NCBI GenBank assembly: GCA_949916155.1
Contig: CATLEM010000009.1
Coordinates: forward strand, 1 to 36,682
Direction of reading: 5' to 3'
Source of the DNA: an uncultured Dorea sp.
GTDB taxonomy: Bacteria; Bacillota; Clostridia; Lachnospirales; Lachnospiraceae
Length of the DNA stretch: 36,682 nucleotides
The notes beneath the pieces were generated by a model, which was not told where the DNA came from, did not search any database, and saw nothing but the letters and a program-made list of their open reading frames with translations. Numbering within the stretch: the first letter of the stretch is position 1; every line of letters begins with the position of its first letter. The position numbers and the translations under genes are program-made. Shown in pieces: positions 24,245 to 33,432 of the stretch.

Positions 24245-26671
24245 TCACAGTATCCTTCTAAGTGTATCAAACAGGACTTCCATATCCACCGGCTTCGCTA
24301 TATGGGAATTCATTCCGCACTCAAAAGCTTTTTTCTTATCCTCATCGAACGCGTTGGCTGTCATCGCAACGATCGGCACTCTGGCAAGCTCTTTATCAGG
24401 AAAACTTCTAATGGTTCTTGTGGCTTCATAACCGTCCATGACCGGCATCTGCACATCCATCAGAATAAGCCGGTAATATCCCGGCTTAGAGGCCTCCACC
24501 ATCTCTACAGCTTTCTGACCGTTATCCGCCTCCTCAATCTCAAACCCGGCTTCCTTAAGGATCTCCGTGGCAATCTCCCGGTTCAGTTCATTATCTTCTA
24601 CAAGAAGGATTCTTCCGCTCATCTCACTTTCCCCGGACGAAAGATGAGTCTTCTTTTCCACTGTCTCAAGATTGAGTACCTGCATAAGACACCGGATAAA
24701 CTCAGAGATAAATAACGGCTTGCTGCAGAACGCACTGACACCTGCCTCCTTTGCCTCCTCCTCGATATCGGCCCAGTCATAAGCTGTGAGTACGATGATC
24801 GGAACATCCTCCCCGACCTCGCTGCGGATCTGCTTTGCCACCTCTACACCGCTCATATCCGGCATCAGCCAGTCGATGATATACACTTTGTATTCATCGT
24901 GGCGTCTTACTGCCTGCTTAGTCCGAAGCAGCGCTTCTTTTCCATTCAGCGTCCAGTCCGCCCGCATGCCGATCTCCATGAGCATCTGTGTCACACTGTC
25001 ACATGTATTGAAATCATCGTCCACCACCAGAACATGGATATCTTTAAGCTCTGCGATCCGAATGTCCCTCTCTGCCGTTTCTGCCAGCTTAAACGGTACG
25101 GTAACGATAAACTCAGTACCTTCATTCTGTCTGCTGTAGACCTCTATAGTCCCGCCCATGGCCTCCACGATATTCTTCGTGATCGGCATCCCGAGTCCGG
25201 TTCCCTGTATCCCGCTTACCGTCGTAGTCTTCTCCCTCTCAAAAGGCTCAAAGATACGTCTGACAAATTCTTCGCTCATACCGATCCCGCTGTCTTTAAC
25301 CCGTATCTCATAGAGAGTACGCTCCTTCGTACCGCCCTCTTTCTCCATGATCCGAACGCTCACACTCCCCCCCGGCTTGGTAAACTTAATAGCATTGCCG
25401 AGAAGATTGAGAAGTACCTGATTTAACCGCAGGCGGTCACAAATAACATTCTCATCAAATACATCCACCGTGTCGATGGAAAAATCAAGCTTTTTCTCTC
25501 TCACGTCAACCTGAAGGATATTCCGCAGCTCATGCATCACCTCTGACAGATTGCATTCGGCTTCATTTAAGTGGAGTTTCCCGCTCTCGATACGGCTCAT
25601 CTCAAGCACGTCATTGATCAATGACAGCAGATGATTGCTGGAAGACATAATCTTTGCCAGATAATCCTTCACTCTCTCCTGGTTGTCGAGATGTGCGCTT
25701 GCAAGAGACGTAAAGCCGATGATCGCGTTCATAGGCGTACGGATGTCATGAGACATATTGGACAAAAATGTACTCTTTGATCTGCTGGCGCGCTCCGCCC
25801 TCTCCAATGCATCCGCCAGGATCTGCTGCTGTTTCATCTCATTTTCCACAATATCCGTGATGATCCTCTTGGCGATGACAACACGGCTTCCGAACTGTTC
25901 ATCCTCCACCTTAGCAAAACGGAACTGGATATAATTTTTCTCTCCGTTTACATTGTTCCGGATGTTGATATCATAACACTGCTTATCTGCAAGTTCCCGC
26001 CGTATATTCTCAAGAAGTGTCAATTCTCTCCACCGCTCCTTATCTTCCTCGGAGACATACTCTGTGTAGGCATCCACCGCATCCTGATACCGCTCATGCT
26101 GCGCCAGCGTCGTCTTGATCTCCATCGAAGAATCCGCCTTATAGATACTCATCCGCCCGTCGTCCGGATTAAAAAGAGAGATAAAGTTATAATCACTGCT
26201 AAGGCCGGAGATGATCTCATAAGCCTCCTCAATCTCATTTTTGCGCGCCAGATCATGTCTCGTATCTTCATCCAGGCTTCTGAACCCTACAACTACCCTA
26301 TCAGCCTCCCCGGCTTCCCCGATCCGTGCTATCCGTATCTGGAAATACTGAAACTTCCCATCCCGCAGGATCCGGTAATTCACCGAATAGAATGACTGTT
26401 TCAGAAGTTTTTCCCTGACACATGCATAGTTAGTCATACGAAGCACCATCTCCTTATCCGGTCCATAGACAAGAGCCTCCACATAAGTATACATCGCTTT
26501 CCGAAAATCTTCTCCCTGCAAAAACTCACCGAATACTGCCCTGCGCTCTTCACTCATACGGAAATTCATAAACCTGCCGCTGTTATAGTCTACCAGATAA
26601 ACAATCACATAATCCTGGCTCAGACCCATGGCAATCTCCATATGGATATTGTGTTCTCTGCTTTCTGTCAT
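24245..26671 (-). CDS. Cytosolic hybrid sensor histidine kinase with two receiver domains, 808 aa
   Basis: Domain order: two PAS-like sensor regions (about 15-130 and 150-275), a coiled linker, HisKA with the phosphorylated His308 in SNMSHDIRTPMN, HATPase_c with the N box (LLNLLGNAIKFT), G1 (KDSGIGMS) and G2 (GTGLGMPI), then two receivers. Receiver 1 begins HVLVVDDDFNTC and has IIDWLMPDMSG. Receiver 2 begins RILLVEDNELNRE and has LILMDVQMPVMDG. No transmembrane segment is seen. The protein ends with a receiver and has no DNA-binding or Hpt domain, so its output partner lies elsewhere. It follows pcrA by 29 bases and could be read from that promoter. The ligand is unknown. Confidence 0.93.
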   Translation of the reverse strand: MTESREHNIHMEIAMGLSQDYVIVYLVDYNSGRFMNFRMSEERRAVFGEFLQGEDFRKAMYTYVEALVYGPDKEMVLRMTNYACVREKLLKQSFYSVNYRILRDGKFQYFQIRIARIGEAGEADRVVVGFRSLDEDTRHDLARKNEIEEAYEIISGLSSDYNFISLFNPDDGRMSIYKADSSMEIKTTLAQHERYQDAVDAYTEYVSEEDKERWRELTLLENIRRELADKQCYDINIRNNVNGEKNYIQFRFAKVEDEQFGSRVVIAKRIITDIVENEMKQQQILADALERAERASRSKSTFLSNMSHDIRTPMNAIIGFTSLASAHLDNQERVKDYLAKIMSSSNHLLSLINDVLEMSRIESGKLHLNEAECNLSEVMHELRNILQVDVREKKLDFSIDTVDVFDENVICDRLRLNQVLLNLLGNAIKFTKPGGSVSVRIMEKEGGTKERTLYEIRVKDSGIGMSEEFVRRIFEPFEREKTTTVSGIQGTGLGMPITKNIVEAMGGTIEVYSRQNEGTEFIVTVPFKLAETAERDIRIAELKDIHVLVVDDDFNTCDSVTQMLMEIGMRADWTLNGKEALLRTKQAVRRHDEYKVYIIDWLMPDMSGVEVAKQIRSEVGEDVPIIVLTAYDWADIEEEAKEAGVSAFCSKPLFISEFIRCLMQVLNLETVEKKTHLSSGESEMSGRILLVEDNELNREIATEILKEAGFEIEEADNGQKAVEMVEASKPGYYRLILMDVQMPVMDGYEATRTIRSFPDKELARVPIVAMTANAFDEDKKKAFECGMNSHIAKPVDMEVLFDTLRRIL

Positions 26672-26700
26672 CCTCTCACCCCTTTAGTTACATCTATTTT

Positions 26701-28956
26701 TTATATCTTTTCAAGCTTTGCAAATCCGGCGAACATCTTCTTCCTTCCGGCTCCGTCAAAATCCACGGTAACTTCATAGTCTCGTCCGCCCTCTATGATA
26801 TTTGCTACCATACCCTCTCCAAACTTGATATGGCGCACCCGGTCGCCAACTCCATACGACAGGCCGCCTTCCGACAACTTTCCAAACTGCCTGACCGGTT
26901 TCTGCGCCGCAAATGCACGGGTTTTAAATGCCTGCCTTGCCTGTCTTACCGCTGCCTGCTTGGCTGATTCAAATCCTGTCTGATCCGGCACCTTTTTCTC
27001 CTCTTTTTTAAATACCTCGCCGGCAGACATAAGCTCTGCGGGGACCTCTTTAATAAAACGGGACATCCTGTTATACTGTACCTCGCCCCGCACCATTCTC
27101 TTTCTGGCACAGGTAAAGGTAAGTCTTTCCTCCGCTCTGGTAATGCCTACATAACACAGGCGGCGCTCTTCTTCAAGTTCTTCCATATCTTCCGCCGTTA
27201 CCGACATATAACTAGGGAAGAGTCCGTCCTCCATACCCGCAAGGTACACCCGGGGAAATTCCAGACCTTTTGCACTGTGAAGGGTCATAAGCACTACATA
27301 ATCCGTACTCTCATCCAGACTGTCAATATCTGCCACAAGAGCCACTTCCTCTAAGAATCCGCTCAGAGTCGCCGGCTCATCCTGCTCTTCGCACAGTTCT
27401 TCATAAGCAGCGATCTTACTGCGCAGCTCGTCAATATTCTCTATCCTTGCCTCGGCGTCCTCCGAATCCTCCGCCTCAAGACTCTCCACATAGCCCGTCT
27501 CTTCGATGATCTCGTCCATCAAGTCTGCAATGCCCATCTCTTTTGCATCTGCTTTAAAATGCTCGATCAGCGCCACAAAGGATTCCAACTTTTTCACCCC
27601 GCGCCCAATCCCCGGGATCAGATCAGCCCCCTGAAGCGCGTCATAAAACCCGATCTCACGGGAAGCTGCATATTCCTGCACCCGGTTAATACTCGTAAGC
27701 CCGATTCCCCGTCTGGGCACATTGACGATCCGGCGGACAGACAGGTCATCCCTGCCGTTATCTACAGTCTTCAGATAAGCAAGAAGATCCTTGATCTCCC
27801 GTCTGGCATAAAAGTTCACTCCGCCCACGATCTTATAAGGTACATTGGCAGTCACCAGCTTTTCCTCCAGCATACGGGACTGGGCATTAGTGCGGTAGAG
27901 AACTGCATGACTATTATATGTACAATCTCCGTTATCTACATCTTTCTTTATATCAGAAACGATATATTCGGCCTCATCATAAGCCGTATCAAACTGTCTG
28001 AGCCTGATCTTTTCTCCTTCGCCGTTATCCGTCCAAAGTGTCTTTTCCTTTCTCCCGTTATTATTGCGGATAACCGCATTGGCAACATTCAGGATATTTC
28101 CTGTGGAGCGGTAATTCTGCTCCAGTCTGACCACCTTTGCGTCCGGAAAAAATTCTTCGAAATTCAGGATATTTTTTATATTCGCCCCCCTGAACTTATA
28201 GATAGACTGATCATCATCTCCCACCACGCAGAGATTCCGGTACTTTGACGCGAGCAGTCTTACCAGCTCGAACTGTACCGTGTTCGTATCCTGATACTCG
28301 TCGACCATGATATACCGGAAACGGTTTTGATAATATTCAAGTACATCTGCCTGAGTCTGAAATAACTGAACCGTCTTCACCAAAAGATCATCAAAATCCA
28401 ATGCATTGTTTGCACGAAGCTGCTTTTCATACTCTTCGTACACATCTGCCTGCCGCTTCAGCATGTAATCTCCGCCCGCCTGCTGCCTATACTCCTCCGC
28501 CGTGATAAACTCATTTTTCGCGGAAGAGACAGCGCTTATCAGTGTTCTCTCCCGGAACCGCTTCGTGTCAATATTAAGAAGTTTGCACACATCCCTCATC
28601 AATGTCTTCTGATCATCTGCATCATAGATGGTAAAGTTCGTATCATAGCCCAAAAGCCCGATATGCCGCCTTAAGATACGCACGCACATGGAATGGAACG
28701 TACTCACCCAGACACTTTCCGAACCGTATTCCACAAGATTATCCACCCTGTCTCTCATCTCTCCTGCCGCTTTATTCGTAAATGTGATAGCAAGGATATT
28801 CCATGGATTGATCCCCCGCTCCTCAATCAGATAAGCCACTCTGTGGGTAAGCACTCTCGTCTTTCCCGAACCTGCTCCTGCAAGGATGAGAAGCGGCCCG
28901 TCTGTATAGTATACTGCCTCCTGCTGTTTATCATTTAACGTATCGTAAGTTCCCAA
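26701..28956 (-). CDS. pcrA: UvrD/PcrA-type ATP-dependent DNA helicase, 751 aa
   Basis: This SF1A 3'-5' helicase acts in repair and in clearing proteins from DNA. Motifs run in order: Q motif LNDKQQEAV, Walker A AGAGSGKT (27-34), motif Ia AITFTNKAA, motif II VDEYQDTN, motif III VVGDDDQSIYKFRGA, motif IV EQNYRST, motif V TLHSAKGLEF and motif VI YVGITRAEERL. The C-terminal tail YGVGDRVRHIKFGEGMVANI is the RNA-polymerase-interacting Tudor-like region of PcrA. Length is typical. The kinase gene downstream lies close behind. Confidence 0.96.
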   Translation of the reverse strand: MGTYDTLNDKQQEAVYYTDGPLLILAGAGSGKTRVLTHRVAYLIEERGINPWNILAITFTNKAAGEMRDRVDNLVEYGSESVWVSTFHSMCVRILRRHIGLLGYDTNFTIYDADDQKTLMRDVCKLLNIDTKRFRERTLISAVSSAKNEFITAEEYRQQAGGDYMLKRQADVYEEYEKQLRANNALDFDDLLVKTVQLFQTQADVLEYYQNRFRYIMVDEYQDTNTVQFELVRLLASKYRNLCVVGDDDQSIYKFRGANIKNILNFEEFFPDAKVVRLEQNYRSTGNILNVANAVIRNNNGRKEKTLWTDNGEGEKIRLRQFDTAYDEAEYIVSDIKKDVDNGDCTYNSHAVLYRTNAQSRMLEEKLVTANVPYKIVGGVNFYARREIKDLLAYLKTVDNGRDDLSVRRIVNVPRRGIGLTSINRVQEYAASREIGFYDALQGADLIPGIGRGVKKLESFVALIEHFKADAKEMGIADLMDEIIEETGYVESLEAEDSEDAEARIENIDELRSKIAAYEELCEEQDEPATLSGFLEEVALVADIDSLDESTDYVVLMTLHSAKGLEFPRVYLAGMEDGLFPSYMSVTAEDMEELEEERRLCYVGITRAEERLTFTCARKRMVRGEVQYNRMSRFIKEVPAELMSAGEVFKKEEKKVPDQTGFESAKQAAVRQARQAFKTRAFAAQKPVRQFGKLSEGGLSYGVGDRVRHIKFGEGMVANIIEGGRDYEVTVDFDGAGRKKMFAGFAKLEKI

Positions 28957-29024
28957 GTCTGTTGCTTCCTTTCGTTGTGTCTTTTATCTTTTTATTTTAC
29001 CATGTCCCGTATCTCTTGTAAATT

Positions 29025-29072
29025 AAAAAACAGACAGGGGATTTCCTGATTTCTCATTCTTTCCCCTGCCTG
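29025..29072 (-). terminator. Terminator of the marR-ABC operon
   Basis: On the minus strand the stem CAGGCAGGGGA (29072-29062) pairs with TCCCCTGTCTG (29041-29031), with one wobble, around a loop of about 20 bases. TTTTTT (29030-29025) follows. It lies just after the second ABC gene and before the pcrA promoter region. Confidence 0.82.
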
Positions 29073-29083
29073 TGATCCACCGC

Positions 29084-31018
29084 TTACGCGCTGATGGAAT
29101 TTCCGGTATAAAGCTGATAATATTTTCCTTTTTCCTCGATGAGCTGGTCGTGAGTGCCACGCTCGATGATCCTGCCCTGTTCGAGCACCATGATGCAGTC
29201 TGAGTTGCGCACGGTGGAAAGCCTGTGGGCGATGACGAACGTCGTCCTCCCTTTCATCAGCTTATCCATGCCGTCCTGGACGATCCGCTCAGTCCTGGTA
29301 TCGATGGAGCTTGTAGCCTCATCAAGGATCAGTACCGGCGGGTCCGCAACCGCCGCCCTGGCGATGGCAAGGAGCTGTCTTTGGCCCTGGCTTAAGTTTG
29401 CCCCGTCCCCGGTCAGCATCGTATCATACCCGTCAGGAAGCCTTCTGATAAATCCGTCCGCGTTGGCGAGCTTCGCCGCAGCCACCACCTCTTCATCCGT
29501 GGCATTAAGCTTCCCGAACCGGATATTCTCCCGCACCGTCCCGGTAAAGAGATGGGTATCCTGTAAAACAATCCCCAGGGACCGCCTTAAGTCCGCCTTT
29601 TTGATCTTATTCACATTGATGCCGTCATAGCGGATCTTCCCGTCCTGGATATCATAAAACCGGTTGATCAGGTTGGTGATCGTCGTCTTTCCCGCGCCGG
29701 TGGAGCCGACGAACGCAATCTTCTGCCCCGGCTCGGCGAACAGCTTCACATCGTGGAGGACGATCTTGTCGTCATTGTAGCCAAAGTCCACGCCGTCGAA
29801 CACCACGTCGCCCTTTACCTCCACGTAATCCACGCTCTTATCCGCCTGATGGACATGCTTCCATGCCCAACGTCCGGTCCGCCCGGTGCTCTCCGTAAGC
29901 TTCCCATCTTCCTCTTTCACGTTCACCAGCGTCACATAGCCATTATCCACTTCCACCTCTTCATCCAGAAGCTTAAAGATACGGTCCGCGCCCGCCATGG
30001 CCATAATGACCGCGTTAAGCTGCTGGCTGATCTGGTTGATGGGCATACTGAAGCTCTTGTTAAATGTAAGGAAGCTGGCAAGCCCCCCGAGAGTAAACCC
30101 GCCGACGCCGTTAAGCGCCAGCACCCCGCCGACGATGGCGCAGACCACGTAGCTCACATTGCCTAACTGGGCGTTGATCGGCCCTAAGAAATTGGCAAAA
30201 GTATTGGCCTTATCCGCACTCACAAAGAGCCGGTCGTTAAGCTCCTTAAATTCCTTCTTGCTCTCCTCCTCGTGGCAGAACACCTTGACCACCTTCTGGC
30301 CGTTCATCATCTCCTCGATATGGCCGTTCAGCGCCCCGATATTGATCTGCTGCTCAATAAAATATTTCCCGCTCTGGCCCGTCGCCTGCTTTGTGCAGAA
30401 CAGCATAACGCCCACCATCAGAAGCGTCACCAGAGTCAGCGGGATATTTAAGATCAGCATGCTGACAAATACGCTGACGATCGTCACGCCGCTGTTGATG
30501 ATCTGGGGGATGCTCTGGCTGATCATCTGACGCAGGGTATCGATATCGTTGGTATAGATAGACATAATGTCCCCGTGAGCATGAGTGTCAAAGTATTTCA
30601 CCGGAAGCTTCTGCATATGGGCGAACAGCTCATTCCTCAGCTCCCGCTGGGTTCCCTGGGTGATGTTCACCATGATCCGGTTGTACGCGTAGACGGAGAT
30701 AACGCCCACCGCGTAGAATACCGCCACCCGCCCAATCGCCCGGGCTAAAGGCGCGAAATCCGGATTGTCCGTCAGAAGGAAAGGCGTGATGTACTCGTCG
30801 ATCAGATTTTTCGTAAACATCGTCCCCTGTACATTCGCCAGGACTCCGATAAAGATCAGGACGATGACGACCGAGTACAAAAAGCCGTACCTTTTGAACA
30901 CATAGCCCATCAACCGCTTGATGATCTTCCCGGGATTTTTCACCTGGGGCTTTGCCCCCCGCATCCTGCCTCTGTGCATCCTGCCGGCAGGCATCTGATT
31001 TTCTTTTCTCTCTGTCAT
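29084..31018 (-). CDS. ABC exporter half-transporter, catalytic NBD subunit, 644 aa
   Basis: This is a type IV (B-family) exporter subunit with an N-terminal basic tail, six membrane segments (about 45-345) and a nucleotide-binding domain. Walker A is GSTGAGKTT, the Walker B end is VLILDEATSSID with the catalytic Glu, and the H-loop is IAHRLST. The signature is LSQGQ rather than LSGGQ. Its partner upstream has DD at the Walker B end. In heterodimeric exporters of the TM287/288 and BmrCD type, one ATP site is degenerate, made from the partner's Walker motifs and this subunit's signature; both deviations fall on that site. It starts 3 bases after the partner's stop. The cargo is unknown, most likely drugs or small amphiphiles given the MarR regulator. 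Confidence 0.93.
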   Translation of the reverse strand: MTERKENQMPAGRMHRGRMRGAKPQVKNPGKIIKRLMGYVFKRYGFLYSVVIVLIFIGVLANVQGTMFTKNLIDEYITPFLLTDNPDFAPLARAIGRVAVFYAVGVISVYAYNRIMVNITQGTQRELRNELFAHMQKLPVKYFDTHAHGDIMSIYTNDIDTLRQMISQSIPQIINSGVTIVSVFVSMLILNIPLTLVTLLMVGVMLFCTKQATGQSGKYFIEQQINIGALNGHIEEMMNGQKVVKVFCHEEESKKEFKELNDRLFVSADKANTFANFLGPINAQLGNVSYVVCAIVGGVLALNGVGGFTLGGLASFLTFNKSFSMPINQISQQLNAVIMAMAGADRIFKLLDEEVEVDNGYVTLVNVKEEDGKLTESTGRTGRWAWKHVHQADKSVDYVEVKGDVVFDGVDFGYNDDKIVLHDVKLFAEPGQKIAFVGSTGAGKTTITNLINRFYDIQDGKIRYDGINVNKIKKADLRRSLGIVLQDTHLFTGTVRENIRFGKLNATDEEVVAAAKLANADGFIRRLPDGYDTMLTGDGANLSQGQRQLLAIARAAVADPPVLILDEATSSIDTRTERIVQDGMDKLMKGRTTFVIAHRLSTVRNSDCIMVLEQGRIIERGTHDQLIEEKGKYYQLYTGNSISA

Positions 31019-31021
31019 CTT

Positions 31022-32770
31022 TTACTCACCCGCCTTTTCATCAAAATCTCCGCCGCCCTGGGTCTGGGACTCATAGACCTCGCGGTAGATCTCATTATTC
31101 TTAAGAAGTTCTTCGTGGGTGCCGAAGCCGTCCACGCGCCCTTCCTCCATGACGATGATACGGTCCGCGTCCTGAACGCTTGAGATCCTCTGGGCGATGA
31201 TAAATTTCGTCGTATCCGGAATCTCTTCCCTGAACGCCCGCCGGATCTTGGCGTCCGTCGCCGTATCCACCGCGCTTGTGCTGTCGTCTAAGATCAGTAC
31301 CTTCGGCTTCTTAAGCAGCGCTCTCGCGATGCACAGCCGCTGCTTCTGCCCGCCGGATACATTGCTTCCGCCCTGCTCGATACGGGTATCATACCCTTCC
31401 GGGAATCTCTGGATAAACTCGTCGGCGCAGGCGAGACGGCACGCTTCCATACACTCCTTGTCCGTGGCTTCCTTATCCCCCCACCGGAGGTTCTCAAAAA
31501 TCGTTCCTGAGAACAGCACATTGCTTTGCAGAACCACCGACACCTGGTTTCTCAGCGCCTCCATATCGTAGTCTTTGACATTCCGGCCGCCCACCTTCAC
31601 TTCGCCCTCCGTCACATCATAGAGGCGGCTGATCAGGTTGACCAGACTGGTCTTGGCGCTTCCTGTCCCGCCGATGATCCCGATGGTCTCGCCGGAACGG
31701 ATCTTAAGGTTGATATCTTTTAACACCGGCCGGGCGCTGTCCTTATGGTAAGCGAAATCCACATGTTTAAACTCCACGCTTCCGTCCGCCACTTCCGTCA
31801 CCGGATTTTCCGGATTGTCAAGCGTGCTCTTCTCGTCAAGCACCTCGGCGATACGCCTGACGCTGGCCGTACTCATGGAGATCATGACAAATACCATGGA
31901 CAGCATCATCAGGCTCATCAGGATATTCATGCAGTAGGCAAGAAGGCTCATCATCTGCCCGGTGGTAAGCTCCGCGGACACGATCATCTTCGCCCCCAGC
32001 CAGCTGATCAGCAGGATACAGGTGTACACGGTCGTCTGCATCAGCGGCGCATTCACGATCACATTCTTCTCCGCTTTCACGAAGATGTCATAGATATTCT
32101 GGCTGGCTTCCTTGAATTTATCCGTCTCATGTTCTTCCCGCACATAAGCTTTTACCACGCGGATCGCCGATACATTCTCCTGCACGGACGCATTTAACGC
32201 ATCGTACTTGGGAAATGCCATCATGAAGTACCGGGTGGCATGGCGGATGATGAAGAAAAGCAGCACACCCAGGATGCACACGGCGATCAGGTAGATGCTG
32301 GCAAGCCTGGCATTGATGGTAAACGCGATCGCCATCGCGCACAGGAGGCTCGCCGGCGCCCGCATGAACATCCGTAGAGTCATCTGGTACGCCATCTGGA
32401 TATTTGTCACATCGGTAGTCAGACGGGTCACCAGCCCCGCCGTGCTGAATTTATCAATATTCGCAAAGGAATAAGTCTGGATATTGTTAAACATCGCCTC
32501 CCGCAGGTTTTTCGCAAACCCGGCAGATGCCTTCGCGCCGTACCGCCCGCCCAAAAGCCCCGCCAAGAGCCCCAAAAGCGCCGCCGCGATCATGACCGCG
32601 CCCACTTTATAGATATGCGCCATATTCCCCGCATTCACGCCGTCATCGATGATGGATGCCATAAGAAATGGAATCACCATCTCCATGGCCACCTCAAAGA
32701 TCATGCTGATAGGGGTCGCGATGGATGCCCGCTTATATTCTTTTACTTCTTTTAACAGTGTTCTGAGCAT
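31022..32770 (-). CDS. ABC exporter half-transporter, degenerate-site subunit, 582 aa
   Basis: This B-family exporter subunit has six membrane segments (about 15-310) and an NBD with Walker A GGTGSAKTS, signature VSGGQ and Walker B end VLILDDSTSAVD. Asp replaces the catalytic Glu. The H-loop region reads IIAQRISS, with Gln where His is usual. These are the marks of the non-hydrolytic half of a heterodimer. The gene overlaps the end of marR by 19 bases and is followed directly by the catalytic subunit. Co-expression under MarR control is clear from the layout. Confidence 0.93.
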   Translation of the reverse strand: MLRTLLKEVKEYKRASIATPISMIFEVAMEMVIPFLMASIIDDGVNAGNMAHIYKVGAVMIAAALLGLLAGLLGGRYGAKASAGFAKNLREAMFNNIQTYSFANIDKFSTAGLVTRLTTDVTNIQMAYQMTLRMFMRAPASLLCAMAIAFTINARLASIYLIAVCILGVLLFFIIRHATRYFMMAFPKYDALNASVQENVSAIRVVKAYVREEHETDKFKEASQNIYDIFVKAEKNVIVNAPLMQTTVYTCILLISWLGAKMIVSAELTTGQMMSLLAYCMNILMSLMMLSMVFVMISMSTASVRRIAEVLDEKSTLDNPENPVTEVADGSVEFKHVDFAYHKDSARPVLKDINLKIRSGETIGIIGGTGSAKTSLVNLISRLYDVTEGEVKVGGRNVKDYDMEALRNQVSVVLQSNVLFSGTIFENLRWGDKEATDKECMEACRLACADEFIQRFPEGYDTRIEQGGSNVSGGQKQRLCIARALLKKPKVLILDDSTSAVDTATDAKIRRAFREEIPDTTKFIIAQRISSVQDADRIIVMEEGRVDGFGTHEELLKNNEIYREVYESQTQGGGDFDEKAGE

Positions 32771-33240
32771 GCTGATCCTCCTTTCCTGCTCTCGTATTTT
32801 TGTTTTTCCAGATTTTCTCTGATCTTTTCCGTCACATTGAAAAATGTCTTAAGCTCATCCTCGGAAATGCCCTCCTCGAGCATACCATCCATTTTTTTGA
32901 TCAGAAGTTCCATACTTTCATGGCTTTCCTTTCCCTTCCCGGTCAGCATCACTTTCTTAAGCCGCGCGTCGTGCTCCACGAACTCCCGCTTTACATAGCC
33001 CTTCTTCTCAAGGATCTGTATGATGCCCGTCACCGTGGATCTTCCGATGGAAAAGGTCTTCTCGATGTCCTTCTGGAAGATATCGCTCTCCCGGTTCTCG
33101 TAGAGATACCGCATGATCCAGCCGTGCATCAGCGTGATCTCATCGATGCCTGCCGCCCGGACATGGCACGCTAAGATCTTCGTGATCATATGGTCCAGCA
33201 TGTGTATCTCCGGCCCGATGGCCCGCGTTTTATGCTCCAT
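32752..33240 (-). CDS. MarR-family transcriptional regulator, 162 aa
   Basis: This winged-helix dimer usually represses an adjacent exporter until a ligand binds. The DNA-binding part is FQKDIEKTFSIGRSTVTGIIQILEKKGYVKRE, followed by the wing EHDARLKKVMLTGKGKE. Both ends are helical for dimerisation. The start follows GAGGTG. It is the first gene of marR-ABC-ABC, with two similar inverted repeats at its promoter, so autoregulation is likely. The ligand is unknown. Confidence 0.93.
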   Translation of the reverse strand: MEHKTRAIGPEIHMLDHMITKILACHVRAAGIDEITLMHGWIMRYLYENRESDIFQKDIEKTFSIGRSTVTGIIQILEKKGYVKREFVEHDARLKKVMLTGKGKESHESMELLIKKMDGMLEEGISEDELKTFFNVTEKIRENLEKQKYESRKGGSACSEHC

Positions 33241-33265
33241 CCTTACACCTCTTTTCGTGAAATCT

Positions 33266-33340
33266 GTTCAGCCCCGAATCATTCATCTCAAAACTGTTCG
33301 GTCGCGAACTATATTTTATCACCTGATATGAAAATGTCAA
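33266..33340 (-). promoter_or_regulatory. marR promoter with two operator copies
   Basis: On the minus strand there is TTGACA (33340-33335), a 16-base spacer and TAAAAT (33318-33313). The inverted repeat GTTCG-GTCG-CGAAC (33296-33309) overlaps the predicted start site. A similar copy, GTTCA-GCCC-CGAAT (33266-33279), lies 30 bases further downstream. Both share the leading CTGTTC. They are candidate MarR binding sites. Confidence 0.75.
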
Positions 33341-33380
33341 TCCGATGTCCGGATATTTAATATTTTCTTTATTTTTACTG

Positions 33381-33409
33381 TTGTCATCTAGTTTTGAATA
33401 CTATATAAT
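33381..33409 (+). promoter_or_regulatory. Promoter of the DUF1836 gene
   Basis: TTGTCA (33381-33386), a 17-base spacer and TATAAT (33404-33409). GAGGTG follows and the start codon is at 33433. Confidence 0.85.
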
Positions 33410-33432
33410 GATTACATTGAGGTGATAATTAT

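Noticed and set aside
27559-28248. Plus-strand frame opposite pcrA
   Set aside because: Antisense shadow of conserved helicase motifs.
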